Shown here: positions 36,301-44,113 of the stretch, piece by piece
Layout: every line of letters begins with the position of its first letter
Position numbering within the stretch: the stretch's first letter is position 1
Program-made: the position numbers and the translations under genes
Assembly (NCBI GenBank): GCA_964546015.1
Contig: CAZJHO010000005.1
Coordinates: forward strand, 124,001-188,000
Source: JAFGVL01 sp964546015
Lineage (GTDB): Bacteria; Bacteroidota; Bacteroidia; Bacteroidales; Paludibacteraceae
DNA length: 64,000 nt
Reading direction: 5' to 3'
The notes under the pieces: model-generated
Database searches by the model: none
What the model saw: the letters and a program-made list of their open reading frames with translations, nothing else
What the model was told of the DNA's origin: nothing

Positions 36301-37608
36301 GTGTTGTATATGCTTGGCGTAGAGCCGGTGCGCGATGCATTTGGGCGTGTAACTGATTTGCGTCTTATCCCTTCTGCTGAATTAGGTCGTCCTCGCATTG
36401 ATATAGTAGTGCAAACTTCGGGACAATTTCGTGATTTGGCAGCCTCGCGCTTGGCTTTAATTAATAGAGCAGTAGAAATGGCTGCCGCTTCTACAGGTGA
36501 TAAATACGAAAATCAAGTAACCGTAAGTGCGGTCGAAACCGAGCGGCAGTTAGTAGAGCAAGGCATGTCGCCCAAAGAAGCCCGCGAACTATCGACTGCA
36601 CGCGTGTTTGGCGGCGTAAACGGAAATTACGGAACAGGTATTATGGGTATGGTAGAGCGTGGTGACCGCTGGGAAAATGAAAGTGAAATTGCTGATGTTT
36701 ACCTTAATAATATGGGCGCTATTTATGGTAGTGAAAAAGATTGGGGTAAATTTAACGCAGGATTGCTTCGTGCGGTACTTCATAATACCAATGTGGTAAT
36801 TCAGCCACGCCAAAATAACACTTGGGGTGCTTTGAGTTTAGACCATGTGTACGAATTTATGGGTGGCATGAATTTAACAGTTCGTCAGGTAACGGGCAAA
36901 GATCCTGAAAGCTATTTTGCCGACTACCGCAATAGGAATAATGTACGCATTCAAGATTTGAAGGAAGCAGTAGGAGTGGAAGCCCGTTCTACTATTTTCA
37001 ATCCGACTTATATTAAAGAACAAATGAAAGGCGGAGCTTCGAGCGCCTCGCAATTCAGCGAAGTGATTAAAAATACTTACGGGTGGAATGTGATGAAGCC
37101 ATCAACTATTGATAATGAGATGTGGAATAAAATTTACTCGGTATATGTAAAAGACGAGTATAATTTGAATGTGCAAGAATTCTTTAAAAGTCAAAATCCT
37201 GCCGCTCTCGAAGAAATGACGGGTATTATGATGGAATCGGCTCGCAAAGGCATGTGGAAAGCAAGTCCTGAGCAACTCAAAGTAGTAGCGGAACTTCATA
37301 CTGATATAGTGAAACAATTTGGGGCAAGCGGTGGCAGCTTTACAGCTCAAAATTCAAAATTGCAGGATTATATTTCGCAAAAAGTGGATAACCAAGCTGT
37401 AGCTAGTGTTTATAAAAAACAAATGCAGCAAATGTTAGTATCATCGTCTGATGCCGACCAAAAGCAAGGCGTAACCATGAAAAAGCAAAAGATGCAAAAT
37501 CAAGGTGAAGAAGAAAAAACAATTTTCGATGATTGGGTTATTATAGGAGTTGTATTGATGGTATTTATAGGCTTGATAGTAATGGTTCGCCAACGCCGGA
37601 AAAAGTAA
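33379..37608 (+). CDS. hmuS: CobN-like heme-utilisation protein HmuS
   Basis: A large CobN/BchH-type chelatase subunit tethered to the membrane. The 1409 residues have an N-terminal membrane helix (ILLILATLVSIVVLFFIYNIYF), the CobN body and a C-terminal helix (VIIGVVLMVFIGLIVMV) followed by RQRRKK. Chelatase blocks include HFGTHGSLEF (residues 541-550) and AKRRSYATLVSYLTPPF. HmuS proteins act on heme taken up by HmuR/HmuY and have been proposed to release the metal. ATG at 33379 is chosen; the frame is open upstream to 33295, but that part reads through the operator and promoter. Confidence 0.9.
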   Translation: MKKKILLILATLVSIVVLFFIYNIYFSTTKIALVNFQKFQVAELIKSNEDDFISVEEVSIEELDKLRKYDAVLVWGMGMRITAEQRELIQKAASKTAIYTMAATNPENNICSIDSLKLKIIKEYIDNGGSKNNANLFRYIRKEIDRKKFFVVEPEAPTEKPSDVLYYLDKNKYFKTVVEFEEYLRQEKIFRLNAPKIAIIGGMSDPFGENCDNLDSLILSFQRSGVNVYPVASMMKRLAFLQEINPDAVIYMPHGRLSMMMPDAAVKWFKERNIPLFGALTTMQPADEWTKDPQGMMGGFLSQSVVMPELDGAIYPYVINAQYVDKNGLYLFKTIPERLKSFTRLVNNFISLKKKNNADKRVAIYYFKGVGQQTLTAQGLETVPSLYNLLKKLKVEGYKVDNLPENEKAFEALLQKQGSVLGAYAKGAFDNFLKNGNPALIEKHEYEAWIKQSLPDSLYNDVVKNYGEAPGDYMSVSENGKNYLAVARIQLGNIVLLPQPMAGLGDDAFKIVHGTKLAPPHTYIASYLWTQYGFKADVMIHFGTHGSLEFTPSKQVALSNNDWPDRLVGTVPHFYYYSIGNVGESMMAKRRSYATLVSYLTPPFMESNMRGMFASLNDRIRAYNKASENDKNRTSLAVKKVVVQMGLHRDLKLDSILNKPYTAEQIEQIDNFAEEIANEKIVGHLYTTGVLYEKTQIQSTVMAMSADPIAYSLAALDKQRKRVTDAQLKNKVFFTDKYLNPAKRLVNQVLAGKRVDSTLICSVAGISTEELTNAHNILKPKKGGMAAMMQGGNVDTKNMDSRMKEAVKKGKHPSWVPKIGSSPGGATKTLQTQAQPVQMPKPDKNEPVKEQKQYAQAIVEVERTLNNIVQYKKSLENSPQVELDAIINALNGGYVAPSSGGDAVANPSAIPTGRNLYAVNAESTPSENAWYKGVELAKATIEQYRKQHNAYPHKVSYTFWSSEFIESEGATIAQVLYMLGVEPVRDAFGRVTDLRLIPSAELGRPRIDIVVQTSGQFRDLAASRLALINRAVEMAAASTGDKYENQVTVSAVETERQLVEQGMSPKEARELSTARVFGGVNGNYGTGIMGMVERGDRWENESEIADVYLNNMGAIYGSEKDWGKFNAGLLRAVLHNTNVVIQPRQNNTWGALSLDHVYEFMGGMNLTVRQVTGKDPESYFADYRNRNNVRIQDLKEAVGVEARSTIFNPTYIKEQMKGGASSASQFSEVIKNTYGWNVMKPSTIDNEMWNKIYSVYVKDEYNLNVQEFFKSQNPAALEEMTGIMMESARKGMWKASPEQLKVVAELHTDIVKQFGASGGSFTAQNSKLQDYISQKVDNQAVASVYKKQMQQMLVSSSDADQKQGVTMKKQKMQNQGEEEKTIFDDWVIIGVVLMVFIGLIVMVRQRRKK

Positions 37609-37628
37609 TTTGATAACAAGTATTTTTT

Positions 37629-38309
37629 ATGCAATTACTCTTCAATTTATTGGTTGTATTCATTGTGCTGAATTGTTTGTTCAAACTCAGCTTCCTGAAA
37701 GTTTGGCAAACAATTGTATTTGCGGCTTTATGTGCGGGTTTTATAATAGTTACTTACAACTTTGCTTCGCAGCAGTCCAAAACAGAGCTTGCCGCTTATC
37801 TCAATAATCCGCAAATTATGAGTAATGTGGCTGTTTTGGTTACTATAGAATCAGCTATTTGTATAAGTTTTTGCATTGTTGCTATCAAAGCTTTTTTCGG
37901 TAAACCATCTCGTTATTACAGCATATTAAAATGGTTTATCAGCCTGCTTATTTTTCCTGCTTTGTTTTATGCTCTTGCGCAATTGATGTTTAGTTTTTCG
38001 GGTGTTTCGTTTGCGGTAGTAGGTTGGTCGGCAGCTGCGGTAGTAATGGTAGCTATGCCTTTGTTGAGCTATCTTATCAAAAAAGTGTTGCCCGAAGAAG
38101 ATTTGAGGCTCGAAATACATTTTATGGTAAGTCTTGCCATTACTATTATCGGGTTGATATCCACTGTTAATGGCAATGTAACTTATGCAGTTGTAAAAGA
38201 GCCGTTCAACCTAAAAGCATTACTGTTATCGATAGGATTATTTGCAGTAACTTTTATTTTCGGCATTGTGTGGCATAAAATAAAATTCAGAATAAAAAAA
38301 CCTTTTTAA
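37629..38309 (+). CDS. hmuT: HmuT-like membrane protein
   Basis: The 226-residue integral membrane protein has about six helices (MQLLFNLLVVFIVLNCLF at the start, then five more) and a basic C-terminus, KIKFRIKKPF. It has no recognisable enzymatic motif. Its place directly between hmuS and the ExbB-like hmuU matches the hmuSTUV order known from Porphyromonas. It likely forms part of a membrane complex with HmuS, HmuU and HmuV; that is inferred from synteny. Confidence 0.75.
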   Translation: MQLLFNLLVVFIVLNCLFKLSFLKVWQTIVFAALCAGFIIVTYNFASQQSKTELAAYLNNPQIMSNVAVLVTIESAICISFCIVAIKAFFGKPSRYYSILKWFISLLIFPALFYALAQLMFSFSGVSFAVVGWSAAAVVMVAMPLLSYLIKKVLPEEDLRLEIHFMVSLAITIIGLISTVNGNVTYAVVKEPFNLKALLLSIGLFAVTFIFGIVWHKIKFRIKKPF

Positions 38310-38398
38310 TAAATAAATTGAGTTGACAAGATACGGATAAACGAATTTAATTTTAGAATCAAAGCAACTCGTGTCTCGTAACTATTAAACCAAGAATC

Positions 38399-39001
38399 AT
38401 GGAAATAATTTCGAAAGCCTTATTTTGGGTAGCTAACAGCTTGCTTATCCCTGACATCATTATTTTACTTTTCTTATTCGGACGCTCGTTGTTGCTGATA
38501 GGTAGTTTTTACAACCAGTTTATGGTGAAACGCCGAAGCGACAAAGCCATGAACGACAAAATAAAAAACATTAACCATACCTCTGTTAATGAGTTGAAAG
38601 CAGCATTACCCGAAAAAGACAATTCATTATTTATAAAATATTTGAGGGATTTGCTTAATAATCCTGCCAACGAAGCCTACTCCGATTTCTTAATTTCTAA
38701 TTTTGAGAACGAAGCCGAAAAAGATATTGCCTTATCCAAGCTATTGGCAAAAATGGGTCCCGTACTCGGACTGATAGGAACGCTTATTGCCATGAGTCCG
38801 GCTTTAGTTGGACTGTCCGCAGGTGATATTTCGGGTATGGCTTACAATATGCAGGTGGTTTTTGCCACAACGGTAGTTGGATTGGTGGTGAGTGCTATAG
38901 GTTTGGTAACCTTACAGTTCAAACAACGATGGTATGCCAAAGATGTTAATAACCTGGACTATGTGGCAAGAGTATTAATCGAAAAAAATGCAAAGAAATG
39001 A
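38399..39001 (+). CDS. hmuU: MotA/TolQ/ExbB-type proton channel HmuU
   Basis: The 200-residue protein has an N-terminal helix (NSLLIPDIIILLFLFGRSLLL), a cytoplasmic loop and two further helices. The ExbB/TolQ signature is LAKMGPVLGLIGTLIAMSPALVGL and MAYNMQVVFATTVVGLVVSAIGL. It should pair with HmuV as an ExbB/ExbD-like motor dedicated to this locus. It overlaps hmuV by 4 bases (ATGA), so translation is coupled. Confidence 0.85.
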   Translation: MEIISKALFWVANSLLIPDIIILLFLFGRSLLLIGSFYNQFMVKRRSDKAMNDKIKNINHTSVNELKAALPEKDNSLFIKYLRDLLNNPANEAYSDFLISNFENEAEKDIALSKLLAKMGPVLGLIGTLIAMSPALVGLSAGDISGMAYNMQVVFATTVVGLVVSAIGLVTLQFKQRWYAKDVNNLDYVARVLIEKNAKK

Positions 39002-39336
39002 GGCAAAAACAAAGACGAACCACAGGCTTCTCCAAAGAAGAAGATACCGACCCGCTAAGTGTGGTGGTAAACTTGTTTGATGTGGCAATGGTATTTGCCG
39101 TAGCCCTTATGGTGGCAATGGTGATGCACATGAATATGACCGAGGTTTTTACCAAAGAGGATTATACTATCGTGAAAAATCCGGGTAAGGAAAATATGGA
39201 AATTATTACTAAAGAAGGTAATAAGATAGAACGATACACACCTTCTGCACCAACTAATACCAATGGTAAACAGGGTAAAAAAGTAGGTATTGCCTATGAG
39301 TTGGAGAATGGTGAGATTATTTATGTGCCGGAGTAG
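38998..39336 (+). CDS. hmuV: DUF2149 protein HmuV (ExbD-like partner)
   Basis: The 112-residue protein has a basic N-terminus, DPLSVVVNLFDVAMVFAVALMVAMVM as single membrane helix with an aspartate at its start (ExbD-like) and a short periplasmic tail (VGIAYELENGEIIYVPE). This is DUF2149. Overlap with hmuU by ATGA indicates a two-protein unit. It is the last gene before a 40-base convergent gap to the AraC gene; no terminator is obvious in it. Confidence 0.82.
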   Translation: MRQKQRRTTGFSKEEDTDPLSVVVNLFDVAMVFAVALMVAMVMHMNMTEVFTKEDYTIVKNPGKENMEIITKEGNKIERYTPSAPTNTNGKQGKKVGIAYELENGEIIYVPE

Positions 39337-39376
39337 AATTAGCATAAAAATTATTAGTTTAAAGATAATTTGTTCT

Positions 39377-40378
39377 TTATACCTTTTCCAACATTTTGCT
39401 CGGCAATACTCCAAAATGCTTTTTAAAAGCACTTGTAAAGTGAGTGGCATTTTTATAACCAACACTTTCGGCAGCTTCAGTAACAGTTGTTTTTCCTTCT
39501 AACAGAAGCTTCTTGGCATATTTCATGCGTGTTTCCTGTACATAACCATAAACCGTATAACCGAATACTTCTTTAAATACTTTTTTAAGCGTGCACTCAT
39601 TTGTTCCGACTTTTAAAGCCAACTCTACCAGCGAACACGGATTGCTAATGTCTCTCATCAAAATTTCGCGGGCTTTGTAAATTTTCTCTATTTCGGTTCG
39701 TTTACACTTTTCCGCGACAGGTACAGGATTTTCCATCAATTGATTCAACTGCAAGTACAGTAGTTCTATTACTTTGCTCTCAAGTCGGATATTTTTAAGT
39801 GGGGTATCATGAGGACATTGCACGATGTCATTGATGATTTCGTGCATTTGCAGACTGATATTCATGCTTTGAGGATAAAGAGAGCCCGCTTGGTTTTGCT
39901 CTATTTGCTTTTTGAATATTGTCAGCAGTTTATCCGATGGCAGAAAGCGTTTGAAAAAATTAGGTGAAATATTTACCTCAAAGAAACTCCAATTGGAACA
40001 TGATATACACTTAGAGCAGGCATTAGTAATGATTTTACCTTTATTATTGCTTGGAATGTAAATAATATTGTGACGGTTACAATCCAATATAATATCGGAC
40101 GAAATTTGGTCAAGTTGTAATATATTATTGCCTTGAAGCAAAAATATCATTTTCACAATCGGCTTCATGCCTTTGTTTTCAAAATTCAAATTAAGATTTT
40201 GAGAAAGAGTTGTTTTGACGAAGTTAATTATAATGTCACTCCATTGAAAAGAGCGGATAGTTCCACTTCCAAGCATTTCGTCAAAATGATAATTCTTATC
40301 TTCGACTGGGACAGCATTTGTTTGTGCCGAATTGTGTTCGTAAGTAATTGAATTGTTGTTCTGTAGTAGTTCCAGCAT
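39377..40378 (-). CDS. AraC-family regulator of the heme locus
   Basis: The 333-residue product has a PchR-like N-terminal sensing domain and a C-terminal AraC DNA-binding domain with two helix-turn-helix units (SLVELALKVGTNECTLKKVF and TVTEAAESVGYKNATHFTSA, ending FGVLPSKML). The N-terminal domain holds a C-x2-C-x2-C motif, Cys121, Cys124 and Cys127 (ACSKCISCSNW), that could bind a metal, Fe-S cluster or heme. ATG at 40378 is chosen: the open frame extends to 40429 only because the operator repeats translate without stops (MKLTQNG). It probably activates hmuS and hmuR and controls itself. Confidence 0.88.
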   Translation of the reverse strand: MLELLQNNNSITYEHNSAQTNAVPVEDKNYHFDEMLGSGTIRSFQWSDIIINFVKTTLSQNLNLNFENKGMKPIVKMIFLLQGNNILQLDQISSDIILDCNRHNIIYIPSNNKGKIITNACSKCISCSNWSFFEVNISPNFFKRFLPSDKLLTIFKKQIEQNQAGSLYPQSMNISLQMHEIINDIVQCPHDTPLKNIRLESKVIELLYLQLNQLMENPVPVAEKCKRTEIEKIYKAREILMRDISNPCSLVELALKVGTNECTLKKVFKEVFGYTVYGYVQETRMKYAKKLLLEGKTTVTEAAESVGYKNATHFTSAFKKHFGVLPSKMLEKV

Positions 40379-40381
40379 TTT

Positions 40382-40452
40382 ATTATTTCCGTTTTGCGTC
40401 AGTTTCATTCCGTTTTGCGTTACACGCACACCGATAGCCTTCTCTACCTTTG
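40382..40452 (+). promoter_or_regulatory. hmuR promoter with tandem operator
   Basis: Repeats at 40382-40402 and 40403-40423 share the core TTCCGTTTTGCGT with the hmuS operator. The second ends 21 bases before TACCTTTG (40445-40452), the same distance as at hmuS. There is no -33 TTTG. The operator begins 3 bases upstream of the AraC start codon. Confidence 0.85.
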
Positions 40453-40463
40453 CACAGGTTTTA

Positions 40464-40494
40464 CAAAAGTAACTCCTTTGTTTTCAACAACAAA
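40464..40494 (-). promoter_or_regulatory. Promoter of the AraC gene
   Basis: On the minus strand, TTTG (40494-40491), 19 bases, TACTTTTG (40471-40464), a full consensus. Predicted start near 40457, so the transcript passes through the hmuR -7 box and both operator repeats. Confidence 0.7.
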
Positions 40495-40536
40495 TCACGA
40501 TAAATAGGTAATTTTTACTTCAAAACTCATTATTTT

Positions 40537-42777
40537 ATGAAAAAAGTATTTTTTTTGTTTTTGACCATATTGTTATGTTATTATTCTTATTCTCAAAATA
40601 TTATCAAAGGAAGAATTGTAGATGAAGAAACAAATGAACCGGTCGAAGACGCTATTCTGACTTCGCATCGTTCAAAAAAGTTTATAACGAAAACTGATTC
40701 GGCAGGTTTTTATTCATTCGATATCGGTACTGGCAAAGAAGCCGATGTTCTTATCAGCCATATTCAATATGAAAAGAAACAGCTAATGCTGAAAACCAAT
40801 GATAACAAAATAACTACACTTACACCTTTTTCACATATGATTGATGCGATTGTAGTTACAGGACAACATAGTCCTCAATCGCTCAAAAATTCGGTTTACA
40901 GCGTGCGTGTTATCAATGAAGAAAAAATACAAATGCGTGCCGCTAATAATGTTGCAGATGTTTTGAATACTGAATTAGGGGTTCGCTTTACAAACGATTT
41001 GGCATTAGGCGAAACCAAAATTTCGTTGATGGGAATGGACGGACAGAATGTAAAAATCCTTTTAGATGGCATTCCGTTGCTGGATAGAGGCGATAGCCGT
41101 CAAAGTCTTGGTCAAATTGATGTGAACAGCATTGAGCGTATCGAAATTGTCGAAGGTCCGATGTCTGTTATTTATGGTAGTGATGCCTTGGCAGGCGTTA
41201 TTAACATCATTACTAAAAAAGGTCGTGGACACAAACTTTCAATCAACGCTCATATTCAGGAAGAAAGCGTTGGTAATGAATATAACTTCCTAACAGATGA
41301 AGGTGTACACAACGAAAGTTTGAATGTGGGATGGAGCAACGATCATTGGCGAATATCGGCTGGTGGTTCGCGTAATGAATTTGGTGGTTGGGCAAATGGA
41401 AAAACTGATCGTTCTAAGTATTGGCAGCCTAAAACCCAATACTTGGGAAATGGAACACTCGGTTATAACAAAAGCGGTTTTAATGTTTGGTATCGCTTAG
41501 ACTACGCTTACGAAGACCTCTATACGCCTGCTCCTTATAGCACGCTTACATATAATGTCGTAGATCGTGATTTTATAACCAATCGATACACACATCAGCT
41601 GCAAGCCGACTGGCGCATAAAATCTTCATTTATAATAAATGCAGCAGCTTCATATCAGCATTACACGCGCGATTCTAAAGCATACAATGTAAATGTGCAA
41701 ACCAAAGAAGAGAATCTTATTTCGGATATCCAAACAGCACTGTTTAACTCGATTTATTTCCGCACAACTGCGGCATGGACACTCAATAAATGGCTTTCGT
41801 TACAACCGGGTATCGACTTTAAAAAAGATGAAGGGAGCGGTGAGCGTATTGAAGGAAAACCTTCCATAACTGACTATGCAGCGTATGTTTCGGCAGAAGT
41901 GAAGCCGCTTTCTTGGATGAATATCCGCCCTGGTTTGCGGTTTATATACAATACTGAGTATGATGCACCTCCTGCTGTTCCGTCAATCAATACCAAATTT
42001 ATTTTGAATAAGTTTTGGGACTTGCGTTTAGGATATGGTTATGGTTTCCGTGCCCCTTCTATCAATGAATTATATTTTTCATTTCACGACACTAACCACA
42101 ATATTGATGGTAATACCGACTTGAAAGCCGAATATTCGAACAGTTTTACTGCTTCGTTAGCTTGGAGCAAAAAGTTTGGGACACATGTGCGGTTAGCTTC
42201 GACTTTGAGCGGTTTCTACAATGACTTTAATGATAAAATAGACCTTGCCGAACGAACAGACATTTCCGGTTATTATAAGTATGTGAACATCGACCGGTAT
42301 AAAACAACCGGTGGAACTTGGGCAAATTCACTCAACTATAAAAATTTGAGTTTTGTACTTGGATTCTCCTATATTGGATATTATAATGAATTTGAAAGAG
42401 TTGAGTTGGCGGACGGTTCATCGCCTGAATTTACATGGTCGCCCGAAGTAAATTCTACTCTTACTTATAATTTCCCAAAATTGAAAGGGAAAGTTTCCTT
42501 GTTTTATAAATACACAGGTAAATATGATAAATACCAATTAGATAGTAATAATCAAATGTACCTGTCTACCCGTCAAGCCTATAATTGGTTGGACTTAACT
42601 TTGAGTAAAGAAATTATTAAAGGGCTGAGTGCAACCGCAGGAGTGAAAAACATCTTAAATGTAAAAACAGTGGATGATACTACCATTGGTACAGGACACA
42701 GTAGTGGAAATGGTAGCGTTTCGGTAGCCTATGGAACATCTTTCTTTTTTGGAATTAATTATTCTTTTAACAAATAA
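40537..42777 (+). CDS. hmuR: TonB-dependent heme receptor HmuR
   Basis: The 746 residues begin with a signal peptide ending YYSYSQ, then a carboxypeptidase-like domain (IIKGRIVDEETNEPVEDAIL), a plug (NNVADVLNTELGVRF; LLDGIPLLDRGDSRQSL) and a barrel. The bacterial heme-receptor signature FRAP (residues 504-507) followed by NTDL (526-529, usually NPDL) is present, supporting heme or hemoprotein as substrate. It starts about 78 bases after the predicted transcription start and is followed after 20 bases by hmuY. Confidence 0.92.
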   Translation: MKKVFFLFLTILLCYYSYSQNIIKGRIVDEETNEPVEDAILTSHRSKKFITKTDSAGFYSFDIGTGKEADVLISHIQYEKKQLMLKTNDNKITTLTPFSHMIDAIVVTGQHSPQSLKNSVYSVRVINEEKIQMRAANNVADVLNTELGVRFTNDLALGETKISLMGMDGQNVKILLDGIPLLDRGDSRQSLGQIDVNSIERIEIVEGPMSVIYGSDALAGVINIITKKGRGHKLSINAHIQEESVGNEYNFLTDEGVHNESLNVGWSNDHWRISAGGSRNEFGGWANGKTDRSKYWQPKTQYLGNGTLGYNKSGFNVWYRLDYAYEDLYTPAPYSTLTYNVVDRDFITNRYTHQLQADWRIKSSFIINAAASYQHYTRDSKAYNVNVQTKEENLISDIQTALFNSIYFRTTAAWTLNKWLSLQPGIDFKKDEGSGERIEGKPSITDYAAYVSAEVKPLSWMNIRPGLRFIYNTEYDAPPAVPSINTKFILNKFWDLRLGYGYGFRAPSINELYFSFHDTNHNIDGNTDLKAEYSNSFTASLAWSKKFGTHVRLASTLSGFYNDFNDKIDLAERTDISGYYKYVNIDRYKTTGGTWANSLNYKNLSFVLGFSYIGYYNEFERVELADGSSPEFTWSPEVNSTLTYNFPKLKGKVSLFYKYTGKYDKYQLDSNNQMYLSTRQAYNWLDLTLSKEIIKGLSATAGVKNILNVKTVDDTTIGTGHSSGNGSVSVAYGTSFFFGINYSFNK

Positions 42778-42797
42778 TCAATTAAATTTTAATCAAA

Positions 42798-43826
42798 ATG
42801 AAGAAAAAATTGTCTTTTTTATTCGTAGCGGCATTTTTCGCCGCAACATTTATGTCATGTAATGATGATAACGACGATTCTATGCCGGTGATTAAACCAT
42901 CGGATGGTTTAGTAATGACCCTTAATGGCGGACAAGGCGGAGCTGCTGCCGAAAACTCCGTATTTGTCGATTTCAGTGCCGACCGTCAGGACAGCATTAA
43001 GCGTTCATCGTGGGACTTAGGTTTTTATTGTGCAAGCGATTATCGCGTGATTATTAATCACACTTCGGGTTCGGTAGCTCAAGTTATTGAGAAAACAGAC
43101 ATTAATAGTGTTACCGAAGCTGATGCAGCTCCTTTTACCGATAATCTGACTTTTACACAAACAGGCAATCTGGCTAATATGGACGATGTGGATGGTGATT
43201 TGACAAAAACGGTTATAGCAGCCGTTTCGGCAACTGATAACGAGAACAAAGTATATATCGTTCGTAGCGGAGCAAAACTCAATGCCAATGCGGAATTGAT
43301 GAAAGTACGCATCCTTCGTAATGGCAACGGATATACACTTCAATATGCCAAATTAACCGAAACAAGTTTTAAAACAATGACTGTTGGCAAAGACAGCAAC
43401 AAAAATTTTGTATATGTTTCATTTGATAATGGCATTGTGAATGTTGAGCCCGGAAAAACTAATTGGGATATTGAGTGGACGGCTTCTACTTATAAGTCGG
43501 GAACGGTAGCTTATTTTTATTCAGATTATGTATACATTAATTCGTATGGAGGTGTAAAAGTAGCCGAAGTGTTTACTTCAACTATCGATTTTGTCGATTT
43601 TTCGTTAGTAAATGTAACCTCTGATATGTTTAATAATAGCATTCGCAATCTTATAGGGAGTAATTGGCGTTCGACTAACCCTGCGACAGGTGTAAAAACC
43701 GACCGTTTCTATGTTATTCAAGACCCTGCGGGAAATATTTATAAACTTCGTTTCTTAAAAGTAGGTATTAATAATGATGGAGGTGTGCGTGGCTATCCTC
43801 AAATCGAATATCAATTAGTAAAATAA
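42798..43826 (+). CDS. hmuY: HmuY-family heme-binding lipoprotein
   Basis: The 342-residue product has a lipoprotein signal (AAFFAATFMSC) followed by NDDNDD, a surface-export-like acidic stretch. HmuY blocks are WDLGFYCASDYRVIINHTSG, TNWDIEWTA and DRFYVIQDPAGNIYKLRFLKV, the last being typical of the family's final strands. It is longer than the P. gingivalis protein, which is about 216 residues. HmuY captures heme for HmuR; the axial ligands (His or Met in known members) cannot be picked from sequence alone. A terminator follows. Confidence 0.9.
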   Translation: MKKKLSFLFVAAFFAATFMSCNDDNDDSMPVIKPSDGLVMTLNGGQGGAAAENSVFVDFSADRQDSIKRSSWDLGFYCASDYRVIINHTSGSVAQVIEKTDINSVTEADAAPFTDNLTFTQTGNLANMDDVDGDLTKTVIAAVSATDNENKVYIVRSGAKLNANAELMKVRILRNGNGYTLQYAKLTETSFKTMTVGKDSNKNFVYVSFDNGIVNVEPGKTNWDIEWTASTYKSGTVAYFYSDYVYINSYGGVKVAEVFTSTIDFVDFSLVNVTSDMFNNSIRNLIGSNWRSTNPATGVKTDRFYVIQDPAGNIYKLRFLKVGINNDGGVRGYPQIEYQLVK

Positions 43827-43850
43827 AGGAAACACTTTTTCCTTAAAATT

Positions 43851-43928
43851 TCGGGAACCTTTCGCTCCTTCTGCTTAGCCTTTGCACAGGATTACACCGC
43901 AGAGTTTGATTGGTTCCCGATTTTTTTT
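43851..43928 (+). terminator. Terminator with long loop after hmuY
   Basis: TCGGGAACC (43851-43859) pairs with GGTTCCCGA (43912-43920), followed by eight T. The 52-base loop contains CCTTTGCACAGG, also present at the hmuR start site. The rest of the gap to 44037 shows no gene. Confidence 0.75.
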
Positions 43929-44036
43929 GTTGATAGAACGGAGCTTATATAAAAGCTATACGATTTAAAGTTGCATGTATTTATAATAAAAAAATATAAA
44001 ATGTTTTTTTATGGTAATTTCAACTTCTAAAAACAT

Positions 44037-44067
44037 ATTGTCGTGTCGCTTAAAATAGCTAACTTTG
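44037..44067 (+). promoter_or_regulatory. Fumarase promoter
   Basis: ATTG (44037-44040), 19 bases, TAACTTTG (44060-44067); start near 44074, 40 bases before the ATG. Confidence 0.65.
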
Positions 44068-44113
44068 TCCGATTTTTATTTTCCCCGGGTTTATATATTG
44101 AAATTAATCGAAT

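Noticed and set aside
37610..37807. 65-codon frame at the start of hmuT
   Set aside because: Overlaps hmuT in another frame; the hmuT frame has the membrane pattern and the expected synteny.
40379..40429. N-terminal extension of the AraC regulator (reading MRVTQNGMKLTQNG)
   Set aside because: The extension is the translation of the tandem operator repeats, which happen to lack stops. ATG at 40378 gives a normal regulator start.
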